DNA from: Nitrospirota bacterium
Lineage (GTDB): Bacteria; Nitrospirota; CAKKRA01; 9FT-COMBO-42-15
NCBI GenBank assembly: GCA_023248415.1
Contig: JAHFEP010000001.1
Location: forward strand, 1 to 9,597
Length of the DNA stretch: 9,597 nucleotides
Direction: 5' to 3'
Of the stretch, positions 1 to 5,332 are shown in pieces. Made by a program: the position numbers and the translations under genes. Below the pieces are notes generated by a model, which saw only the letters and a program-made list of their open reading frames with translations, was not told the DNA's origin and ran no database searches. Position 1 is the stretch's first letter; each line of letters begins with the position of its first letter.

Positions 1-192
1 ATTGCTAACCTTCATAAAATCCGCAGGCCTTATCTTTAAAGGTTCGGCTGAAGGGTTCTGCTTACCATATATATGCCAGAGCGGCATCATGCTAAACAGA
101 ATAAGACACCATATTAACGACAGTGTAATCCATACCTTTTCTTGCTTATCCGCTGGTTTCCACCAGTACTTTTCCGGAGATGCTATAGCCAT
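1..192 (-). CDS. Haem-copper oxidase subunit II, N-terminal part (gene runs off left edge)
   Basis: Sixty-four codons are visible, starting at the ATG at 192-190, and the frame stays open to the window edge. A strong Shine-Dalgarno (GGAGGAGG, minus strand, 209-202) lies 9 bases upstream. The peptide starts MAIASPEKYWWKP, has one hydrophobic segment at about residues 22-37 (ITLSLIWCLILFSMMPLW), then HIYGKQNPSAEP and the start of a soluble part. From memory this pattern (WWKP, one span, PLWH-GKQNPS) is typical of subunit II of B-type (ba3-like) haem-copper oxidases in Nitrospirota and deltaproteobacteria. The CuA-binding domain that would confirm the family lies outside the window. The gene is second in a minus-strand operon, 31 bp after the small membrane protein gene, and subunit I is expected further left. 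It could also belong to a nitric oxide reductase relative of this superfamily. Confidence 0.72.
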   Translation of the reverse strand, partial: MAIASPEKYWWKPADKQEKVWITLSLIWCLILFSMMPLWHIYGKQNPSAEPLKIRPADFMKVSN

Positions 193-223
193 ATCCTTTT
201 ACCTCCTCCATTAAATTTTTGTG

Positions 224-379
224 TTAGGGCGCAATAACAGCAATAGGGGCATTTGCATACTCCATAACCCCCCATAGAATGTAAAGCACCGCAGGAATTA
301 CCATACCTAAAAGAAACAACAAAGAAAGGTCATCATAAAAAAGCTGCCATGCGGAAATCCTTTCTTCTTCTTTTTTCAT
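224..379 (-). CDS. 51-residue single-span membrane protein, probable small subunit of the adjacent oxidase
   Basis: A short ORF from ATG (379-377) to TAA (226-224). The protein has a charged cytoplasmic start (MKKEEERISAWQ), one transmembrane helix at about residues 18-38 (LSLLFLLGMVIPAVLYILWG) and a short apolar tail ending ANAPIAVIAP. The start is set by a GGGGGTG ribosome binding site just upstream. An in-frame ATG at 397 would add MKGGEG, but then the ribosome binding site would lie inside the coding region and nothing comparable precedes it. It is the first gene of the oxidase operon, 31 bp before the subunit II gene. Small single-helix subunits (IIa type) are known in ba3-family oxidases, and position plus topology suggest that role. 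No sequence motif proves it. Confidence 0.65.
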   Translation of the reverse strand: MKKEEERISAWQLFYDDLSLLFLLGMVIPAVLYILWGVMEYANAPIAVIAP

Positions 380-450
380 ACCTTCACCCCCTTTCATAAT
401 TAGGACTCTTTATTAATATATTCTTTTCCACTTAATTTAAGCGCCCCCTA

Positions 451-498
451 ATTTAATTGTTTTTCAATTAATTATATATGATTTATATCATAATCAAA
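451..498 (-). promoter_or_regulatory. Probable promoter of the oxidase operon
   Basis: On the minus strand a perfect -10 hexamer TATAAT (476-471) is preceded by TTTGAT (498-493) at 16-bp spacing, or TTGATT (497-492) at 15-bp spacing. AT-rich DNA upstream (499-520) could act as an UP element. In this reading the FNR-like dyad fills the spacer exactly, so a bound protein would repress. A second reading uses the weaker hexamer TTAAAT (456-451). That would put the dyad centre about 41 bp upstream of the start of transcription, the classical position for FNR-type activation. The sequence alone cannot choose between the two. Confidence 0.45.
477..492. promoter_or_regulatory. FNR/CRP-family-like operator, TATGAT-N4-ATCATA
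   Basis: The sequence TATGATTTATATCATA is a dyad with perfect 6-bp arms around a 4-bp spacer. This is the geometry of FNR/DNR/NnrR sites (TTGAT-N4-ATCAA), with a variant outer base, and it also fits the wider CRP-family layout (TGA-N6-TCA). It lies about 85-100 bp upstream of the minus-strand oxidase operon, between that operon and the terminator of nirK. Such regulators commonly control nitrite reductase, NO reductase and oxidase genes. The regulator identity is inference, and AT-rich DNA raises the chance of a spurious match. Confidence 0.5.
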
Positions 499-566
499 TA
501 TATTAAATATTATTAAATATTCTTCATGTGTTATACATTCTGTGCATTTTCGTAACAAGAAATTAT

Positions 567-612
567 ATCTAAATAAAAGGAGAGTTTATCCTTATCAGGA
601 TAAACCCTCCTT
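567..612 (-). terminator. Intrinsic terminator of the cytochrome c-nirK operon
   Basis: Arms at 577-591 and 598-612 form a 15-position stem with one A-C mismatch (AAGGAG plus GTTTATCC against GGATAAAC plus CTCCTT) and the 6-base loop TTATCA. Read on the minus strand, the hairpin lies 30 bp past the nirK stop codon and runs into TTTTATTT. Stem strength, position and T-tract all support Rho-independent termination in the nirK direction. It would separate nirK from the downstream oxidase operon on the same strand. Confidence 0.85.
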
Positions 613-641
613 CGCATGCCATCTTATATAGTCTTAATATC

Positions 642-1658
642 TTAATGACCTGCGTCTTTACCGCCTTCTTTAAGCGGCTTGAACACCTGAGGATTCTCAT
701 TGCCTGTAACCTCAAGTATGCCTACCGCGCCCTTGTCAATCGCACGGAATATTGCATGGTCAACAAGTATGTATGCCCCAGGCACATCTACCTTAAACTC
801 AACTATCGCTGCTCCGCCAGGCGGTATTAACGTGGTCTGGACATTCTTTGCAGGCTCAGAACCTACTGCTCCCTGCTGGTATACTACATCAAATATCTCT
901 CCTATTACATGAAAGGCTGATGTCAGGTTTGGCCCGCCATTTCCTACATATAAACGCACCTTCTCTCCAACATTCGCCTTTAGATTGCCGGGTGTTGATA
1001 GGGCATTGAATTTTACATAGGTCGGCTGCTCTGCTTTTGCCTTGTCTAATGAAAATGCCTGCATGCCTTTGTCCCCTGTACCGCCTACTGTATAGAAGTC
1101 TCCCTGAACCACATAGTATTCCTTGTCTACCTTTGGAAGCCCTTTTTCAGGCTCAACAAGTATTAGCCCATACATGCCGTTTGCTATGTGTGTAGGTATA
1201 TGGGATGTCGCACAGTGGTAGATGTATATGCCGGGGTTTAATGCCTTCCACAGAAATCCTGTCTTGCCGCCGGGGATGGTTTGTGTTGCTTTTGCACCGC
1301 CTCCGGGGCCTGTTACTGAGTGAAGGTCAATAGAGTGGATATTTTTGCTTGCTGCACTGTTTTTCAGATTGAATTCTACTGTGTCTCCTGCACGTACCCT
1401 TATAAATGGGCCTGGCACTGTTCCGTTAAATGTCCAGAATTCGTATTCAACTCCGTCTGCTAATTTACCTTTTACCTCTGTTGTCTCAAGTTCTACAAGA
1501 ACCTTTGCAGGTGTTGTGCGCTTAATTGCAGGCGGCACCTGCGGCGCTGTGGTTAATACTGCCTTTTCTTCTCCTGCTGCCATGATATTGCCTGGTACTG
1601 CCAAAAACATTAATGCTGTCATAGCTAATGCTGCTGATATTGCTTTTCTTATCCTCAT
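642..1658 (-). CDS. nirK: Copper-containing nitrite reductase (NirK)
   Basis: A periplasmic enzyme reducing nitrite to nitric oxide. The 338-residue precursor has a signal peptide (MRIRKAISAALAMTALMFLAVPG, probable cleavage near residue 28) and two cupredoxin domains. Expected metal ligands are all visible. Type 1 copper: H108, C149, H157 and M162. Type 2 copper: H113, H148 and H301. The catalytic Asp is D111 in HSIDLH, and the catalytic His is H250 in FHVIGE. The first-domain motif NIHSIDLHSVTGPGGG matches the family signature. C149 to H157 spacing is 8 residues, as I recall for AniA-like class II enzymes. No C-terminal cytochrome or cupredoxin extension is present. The start has the ribosome binding site AGGAGGAG about 8 bases upstream. 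It lies 24 bp after the cytochrome c gene, so the two are very likely cotranscribed, and that cytochrome is a plausible electron donor. Confidence 0.95.
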   Translation of the reverse strand: MRIRKAISAALAMTALMFLAVPGNIMAAGEEKAVLTTAPQVPPAIKRTTPAKVLVELETTEVKGKLADGVEYEFWTFNGTVPGPFIRVRAGDTVEFNLKNSAASKNIHSIDLHSVTGPGGGAKATQTIPGGKTGFLWKALNPGIYIYHCATSHIPTHIANGMYGLILVEPEKGLPKVDKEYYVVQGDFYTVGGTGDKGMQAFSLDKAKAEQPTYVKFNALSTPGNLKANVGEKVRLYVGNGGPNLTSAFHVIGEIFDVVYQQGAVGSEPAKNVQTTLIPPGGAAIVEFKVDVPGAYILVDHAIFRAIDKGAVGILEVTGNENPQVFKPLKEGGKDAGH

Positions 1659-1682
1659 TTCTTATTCTCCTCCTTTTGAGAT

Positions 1683-2159
1683 TTAATTATTCTGCTCTTT
1701 TGCAAGTGTCGGGTTTGAAAGCCTGCCAATTTCCCTTATGTAGTTTACCAACTGCCACCTCTCCTTTTCGCTTAAACTGCCTCCAAATGGTATCATACCG
1801 TATTCTGTGCCTTCGCTGATTGCCCAGAATATCTCACCGTCTGTCCTCACCTTCTGCCATTGAAGGTTTGTAAAGTCTCTCGGCTTTGGATTAAATGCTG
1901 CTGCCATCGGTGAATCACCCTTCCCTGTCTCACCATGGCACATCACACATCTGCCCTTGCCTGAAAATATCTCCTTGCCTGCAGCTATAAAACCCTTGTC
2001 CAATGAACCGGGGTTTGCCATACCCTTTGCTAATTCCATCTTATTAGATGGTACGCGGGGCTTAACATCAGTTTCTTCTGCTGCACCAGCAAGTGGAATA
2101 AAACCATAAAATAGACATGTACTCAATGCTAAAATAACACTAACTCTCCAACTCCCCAT
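1683..2159 (-). CDS. Secreted monohaem cytochrome c
   Basis: A 158-residue precursor with an N-terminal signal sequence (hydrophobic residues 6-24, probable cleavage after GAA at 25-27). A class I-like cytochrome c domain covers about residues 55-147. The haem attachment motif CVMCH is at 71-75, and the likely axial methionine is M122 in GMIPFGG. The ending LSEKERWQLVNYIREIG is the usual C-terminal helix of small cytochromes c. The start ATG has GGAGGG 9 bases upstream. It is directly upstream of nirK with a 24-bp gap, so it probably delivers electrons to the type 1 copper. The 103-bp leader on its 5' side contains several purine-rich Shine-Dalgarno-like stretches, a T8 run without a clear hairpin, and no convincing promoter. 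Cotranscription with the upstream HTH gene is possible. Confidence 0.9.
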   Translation of the reverse strand: MGSWRVSVILALSTCLFYGFIPLAGAAEETDVKPRVPSNKMELAKGMANPGSLDKGFIAAGKEIFSGKGRCVMCHGETGKGDSPMAAAFNPKPRDFTNLQWQKVRTDGEIFWAISEGTEYGMIPFGGSLSEKERWQLVNYIREIGRLSNPTLAKEQNN

Positions 2160-2262
2160 GTTTTTATTCCCTCCATAACAAAAATAAAGGTTAACAACAA
2201 AACATTCCCTCCTTTATCCTCTTTTATTTATCACCTCCATTCCCAAAAAAAACAGTAGAATC

Positions 2263-2790
2263 TTAAACCACCCCAAATAAAACGCCCTCCTCCTTTTGAT
2301 TTCTATTAAACGAGAAAACCTCTATCTTCCTATTATTTTCCTCTTTCACTGACTCATAATAATTCTCTGCAAATTTAATCCTTTGCTTCATAAGATTCAG
2401 CCCTCTTCGCTCTAAAAACTTTTGAACACCCCCATTGCTTACAAGGGACTTGCCGTCTTTATTCTTTCTCAATGCCGCACTTATCCTCTGTGAGCCATAT
2501 TCAGGATGCTTAATAATAATCTCTATAATTGCATCCTCATGCTCGCGCGTCAAACTTTTATAATGTTTTTTTCCTGATGGTCTTCTGTCAAATAGGACAT
2601 CTAAACTATTATCTCTTGCCTCTAATAATCTGCGTCTCCATTTGTAATAAGTGGGAAATGAGATGCCAAGCCTTTTGCAGACATCTGCTACCTTTACACC
2701 ATTAGGCCTATTCTTAACTGTATCAATATAATTTAGACGAAATAAGGCGAGCTTTTCTTTAGTTTTAGATAGATTACCCCCCAGATTCAT
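2263..2790 (-). CDS. HTH protein resembling the N-terminal half of an IS481/IS3-type transposase
   Basis: A 175-residue protein from the ATG at 2790. A TTG at 2811 would add seven residues, but the ATG has a fitting AGGGGGAAGG ribosome binding site. A first helix-turn-helix lies at about residues 34-55 (VADVCKRLGISFPTYYKWRRRL). A second region at about 81-135, including HPEYGSQRISAAL and VSNGGVQKFLERRGL, looks like the DNA-binding part preceding the catalytic domain of IS481/IS3-type integrases. The DDE catalytic domain is absent: after residue 140 there are about 35 charged residues ending GVLFGVV. No room for the missing half exists before the cytochrome gene, and I see no IS ends. It is either a decayed transposase or a retained DNA-binding protein. 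Its place just upstream of the cytochrome c-nirK pair, same strand, allows a regulatory role, but that is inference. Confidence 0.6.
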   Translation of the reverse strand: MNLGGNLSKTKEKLALFRLNYIDTVKNRPNGVKVADVCKRLGISFPTYYKWRRRLLEARDNSLDVLFDRRPSGKKHYKSLTREHEDAIIEIIIKHPEYGSQRISAALRKNKDGKSLVSNGGVQKFLERRGLNLMKQRIKFAENYYESVKEENNRKIEVFSFNRNQKEEGVLFGVV

Positions 2791-3113
2791 CCTTCCCCCT
2801 CTCTTATGCAACTGGTTCTCTTACAAGATAATATCTGGTATATTGTAAGCAAGATAGGTGCCAGAAGATTGCCGCAATCATAGATGAGTGAACCTATTAA
2901 TTATTAAGGATTTTTAAAGATAAAAAAGTTTGATAAATCAATAAATGAAAATGATAAGTTACTAAAACTTAACTGGTATTTTAGAATATAACAGTATGGA
3001 TTTTCATAACTATAAAGATTTATAAGCTATTTTGTAATTTAGAGCATACTCATAATAAGTTACCAAAAAGAAACTTAATGGCAGAAAATTACACTTATGG
3101 TAAAATAGTATCC
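2791..3113. other. AT-rich intergenic region between divergent genes
   Basis: This separates the minus-strand HTH gene from the plus-strand transglutaminase-like gene, so both promoters should lie here. I see the dyad at 2820-2849 and a 13-base interrupted palindrome GATTGC-C-GCAATC at 2867-2879. Several weak AT-rich -10-like hexamers occur, but no promoter is convincing on either strand. No RNA gene or further ORF was recognised. The last 36 bases could instead be coding if the transglutaminase-like gene starts at 3078. Confidence 0.5.
2820..2849. promoter_or_regulatory. Dyad CTTACAA-N16-TTGTAAG upstream of the HTH gene
   Basis: Perfect 7-bp arms (2820-2826 and 2843-2849) flank 16 bases, 30 bp upstream of the HTH gene's ATG. 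It could be an operator for an HTH protein (two half-sites) or form a hairpin in the leader RNA. Centre-to-centre half-site spacing is 23 bp, close to two helical turns. No known regulator consensus is recognised, so the assignment is tentative. Confidence 0.3.
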
Positions 3114-4526
3114 ATGCAGAGGAAAATACTTGCTATTGTCTCATTTTTATTTCTGTTTTCTATTCTGCTTCCACAGCTATCCTTCTCTGAGGAGACACAG
3201 GAGACATGGTCAGGCATCTATATAAAAGGCAAGAAGAGCGGACATGCTGTTATATCTATCAAAAAGATTGATAATGGCTATATTATCTCCGAGAATGTAG
3301 AGCTCCAATTCAAGGCAATGAATAGTTATCAAAGGATAAAAACTACCACTAATATAAATACCAATAAAGATTTTCTAATGAAAAGTTTTAATTATCAGCT
3401 TCAATCTGAAGCCGCCAATCTTACAGTAGAAGGAAAACTGATAGACAGTAATCTGCACATTAAGACATCTTCTCCATCAAATAAACAGGAGCTCACCCTT
3501 CCCTTTAAAAGCCATCCTTTCCTATCTGCAAATATTATCCCATATCTATTTAAAAAAGGTTTTAAAGAAAATACAAGATACAGGCTCAGCATCTTTGACC
3601 CTTCAACATTGAATATAGATGATATGACAATTGAGCTCATCAGGAAAGAGCAGCGGAAGATTGGAAATATGACTGAAGAGGTCTACCATCTAAAGGGAAA
3701 CTATAAAGGGATGGAGATGCATACATGGGTAGACAAAAATGGAAGGACACTAAGGGAAGAAAGCCCAATGGGAATGACGATACTGCAGGAACCCAAGGAA
3801 ATGGCCTTAAGAGAGGTGAAAGAGGGCGAATTGATAGACATTATTGATGTAACTGCAATAACACCCAATATGGAGATAAAGGAATCATCAAAGGTAAAAT
3901 ATTTAAAGGCGCGTCTAAGCGGCGTTGACCTTAAAGGATTTAAGATGGATGATGATAGGCAAAAGTTATCAGGAGACACAATAGAAATAAAAAGCGAAAA
4001 CATAGATAACATAAAAGCAGCGAGCTTGCCTGTAAACAAAAAAGAACTTGAGCCTTATCTGACTCCAACACCTTTTATACAGAGCAATGACAAAGAAATC
4101 ATCAGCCTTGCAAAGGAGATTATTAGAGATGAAAAAGACTCGCTTCGTGCTGCACGGATGATTAATGACTGGGTATATAATAATATTGAAAAGAGGCCTG
4201 TTGTAAGCATACCAAGCGCAAAGGATGTGTTAAAGATGCGGGCAGGTGACTGCAATGAACATACGACACTCTTTGTAGCTATTGCAAGGGCAGCAAAGAT
4301 TCCTTCACGAATTAATGTTGGCATTGTGTATCTTGGCAGCAGATTTTTTTACCATGCATGGCCAGAGGTGTATGTTGGAAGATGGGTTGCTGTTGATCCA
4401 ACACTGAATCAATTCCCTGCTGATGCAACACACATAAGATTTGTTACAGGAGACTTGGATAAACAGATGGAGATAATGAAGATAATAAACAGACTTAGGA
4501 TAGAGGTAATAGAATATAAAAATTGA
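3114..4526 (+). CDS. Secreted transglutaminase-fold protein (cysteine protease-like domain)
   Basis: The ORF opens at ATG 3078 (482 residues). I prefer the ATG at 3114 because it gives a normal signal peptide (MQRKILAIVSFLFLFSILLP, then QLSFSEE). Neither start has a good ribosome binding site, so the choice is open. Residue numbers below are from 3078. Residues 40-330 form a beta-rich region of unknown function, with SGIYIKGKKSGHAVI near the start. Residues 337-450 are a transglutaminase core domain with an intact triad: C392 in AGDCNEHTTLF, H426 in FYHAWPEVY and D440 in VAVDPTLNQ. Such bacterial domains may act as proteases, amidases or transglutaminases, and the substrate cannot be told here. 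The protein is probably periplasmic. It is followed after 36 bp by a lipoprotein gene and then the Mla transporter genes, hinting at an envelope role. Confidence 0.85.
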   Translation: MQRKILAIVSFLFLFSILLPQLSFSEETQETWSGIYIKGKKSGHAVISIKKIDNGYIISENVELQFKAMNSYQRIKTTTNINTNKDFLMKSFNYQLQSEAANLTVEGKLIDSNLHIKTSSPSNKQELTLPFKSHPFLSANIIPYLFKKGFKENTRYRLSIFDPSTLNIDDMTIELIRKEQRKIGNMTEEVYHLKGNYKGMEMHTWVDKNGRTLREESPMGMTILQEPKEMALREVKEGELIDIIDVTAITPNMEIKESSKVKYLKARLSGVDLKGFKMDDDRQKLSGDTIEIKSENIDNIKAASLPVNKKELEPYLTPTPFIQSNDKEIISLAKEIIRDEKDSLRAARMINDWVYNNIEKRPVVSIPSAKDVLKMRAGDCNEHTTLFVAIARAAKIPSRINVGIVYLGSRFFYHAWPEVYVGRWVAVDPTLNQFPADATHIRFVTGDLDKQMEIMKIINRLRIEVIEYKN

Positions 4527-4551
4527 TTTTTGATGTAAATAACTGTATAAA
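4523..4551 (+). promoter_or_regulatory. Sigma-70-like promoter for the lipoprotein gene
   Basis: TTGATT (4523-4528), a 17-bp spacer and TATAAA (4546-4551) match the sigma-70 consensus well (4/6 and 5/6). The -35 element overlaps the stop codon of the upstream gene. Transcription would start near 4557-4560, only a few bases before the ATG at 4563. No Shine-Dalgarno sequence precedes that ATG, so a nearly leaderless mRNA is a consistent reading. Confidence 0.5.
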
Positions 4552-4562
4552 TATATACAATC

Positions 4563-5195
4563 ATGTCTTCTCTTTCAGACAAAAGATTCCTTTTTGTTTT
4601 TTATACATTTCTTTTTATCCTGCCGTCGTGCATGTTCTTTGGCAGCAGTAAAGTTACATATACAAAACCTTTAAAGCCTTATAAAATAGATGCGCCATCT
4701 GGTAGTTGGAAGAAATTGAACATAGAAAGTATTGATGCTGTATATTGGAATGATAAACTTAAGACAGGCATGGCATTTGCCGTTGATTGCAGTGCAGATA
4801 GAAGAGGGGATATTCGTGCCATATCAAACAGGCTCTTCATTGGAATAAAGGACAGAAAAATTATAGAAGTTAGAGAGGTTATTATAAATGAAAATAATCC
4901 CCCCTCACCCCCCTTTAATTCCCCCCTTACCAAGGGGGGATACAGAGGGGTTAAAGGGGGGGAGTCTTTAAGTCCCCCTTTGGAAAAAGGGGATACAGGG
5001 GGATTATCAGATAAAAGAAAGGTAACAACTGCAACAGCCAAAGGGGTCATTGATAATAAAAATATTATCATAAAGACTTACAGTATCATTGACGATGAAT
5101 GTATATATGATTTTTCATACTGGACATTTAAAGATAATTTGGAAGAAGACGGGATTAGGGATTTTGAGGCATTTGTAAAAAGTCTGCGGTGGTAA
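4563..5195 (+). CDS. Small lipoprotein of unknown function containing a translated palindromic repeat
   Basis: A 210-residue protein whose N-terminus is a lipoprotein signal: hydrophobic residues 9-20, then a lipobox ending at C23 (LPSC). I do not recognise the family. Residues 31-111 (starting VTYTKPLKPYKIDAPSG) and 148-210 (ending FEAFVKSLRW) appear to be one mixed alpha/beta domain. It is split by residues 112-147, which are low-complexity Pro/Gly/Lys (PPSPPFNSPLTKGG, SPPLEKGDTGG). That insert is the translation of a REP-like DNA repeat and is probably a surface loop. The reading frame is kept across it. No Shine-Dalgarno precedes the ATG. The gene sits between the transglutaminase-like gene and mlaE, so an envelope protein working with the lipid transporter is plausible but unproven. 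Confidence 0.75.
   Translation: MSSLSDKRFLFVFYTFLFILPSCMFFGSSKVTYTKPLKPYKIDAPSGSWKKLNIESIDAVYWNDKLKTGMAFAVDCSADRRGDIRAISNRLFIGIKDRKIIEVREVIINENNPPSPPFNSPLTKGGYRGVKGGESLSPPLEKGDTGGLSDKRKVTTATAKGVIDNKNIIIKTYSIIDDECIYDFSYWTFKDNLEEDGIRDFEAFVKSLRW
4899..5005. repeat. In-frame REP-like palindromic repeat cluster
   Basis: G/C-homopolymer-rich DNA in an otherwise AT-rich gene. One unit has an outer stem CCCCCCTTTAA (4908-4918) with TTAAAGGGGGG (4951-4961). It encloses an inner 8-bp hairpin CCCCCCTT-ACC-AAGGGGGG (4921-4928 and 4932-4939). A second unit (4974-5005) has a 7-bp stem CCCCTTT-GGAA-AAAGGGG followed by ATACAGGGGGATT. The two units share the GGGGATACAG(A)GGGG element and so are related copies. 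Repeats of this type are, from memory, dispersed in many environmental bacterial genomes. Here the cluster is translated within the lipoprotein gene. Confidence 0.8.
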
Positions 5196-5198
5196 GGG

Positions 5199-5276
5199 CG
5201 GTTCACCCTTCGACAAGCTCAGGGTGAACGGAATAGACTAAAAGTGTTTTCCCGTTCGTGGTGAGCCTGTCGAACC
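5199..5276. repeat. Inverted pair of REP-like elements upstream of mlaE
   Basis: The first element has a 9-bp stem GTTCACCCT (5201-5209) with AGGGTGAAC (5221-5229) around an 11-base loop. The second (5252-5275: CCGTTCGTGGTGAGCC, then TGTCGAACC) is an imperfect reverse complement of the first across the TTCGACARGCTCA core. They form a head-to-head pair like a BIME. It starts just after the lipoprotein stop codon and ends 57 bp before mlaE. The element sequence is one I recall as widely dispersed in bacterial genomes. It may form RNA hairpins that protect or attenuate the transcript. Confidence 0.75.
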
Positions 5277-5332
5277 ATTCAGAGTTTTTGCCAGCAGGCT
5301 CTAAAACCTGTCCCTACTAAGGATTTTAAATT

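Noticed and set aside
2..214. Plus-strand ORF at the left edge
   Set aside because: It is antisense to the oxidase subunit II gene, which has a strong ribosome binding site and a recognisable protein.
2242..2249. T8 run (minus strand) as an intrinsic terminator after the HTH gene
   Set aside because: No stem-loop of useful strength precedes it.
2867..2879. GATTGC-C-GCAATC palindrome as an operator
   Set aside because: Short, with no extension of the arms and no clear promoter beside it. Likely chance.
2930..2941. TTGATAAATCAA as an FNR box upstream of the transglutaminase-like gene
   Set aside because: The half-sites fit but the spacer is 2 bases and not 4, which does not suit FNR-type dimers. 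The region is very AT-rich.
4899..5005. CRISPR array
   Set aside because: Only two related palindromic units, with no regular repeat-spacer pattern and no cas genes.
5286..5330. Promoter for mlaE starting with TTGCCA
   Set aside because: The -35-like hexamer is good, but no acceptable -10 lies 16-18 bp downstream.
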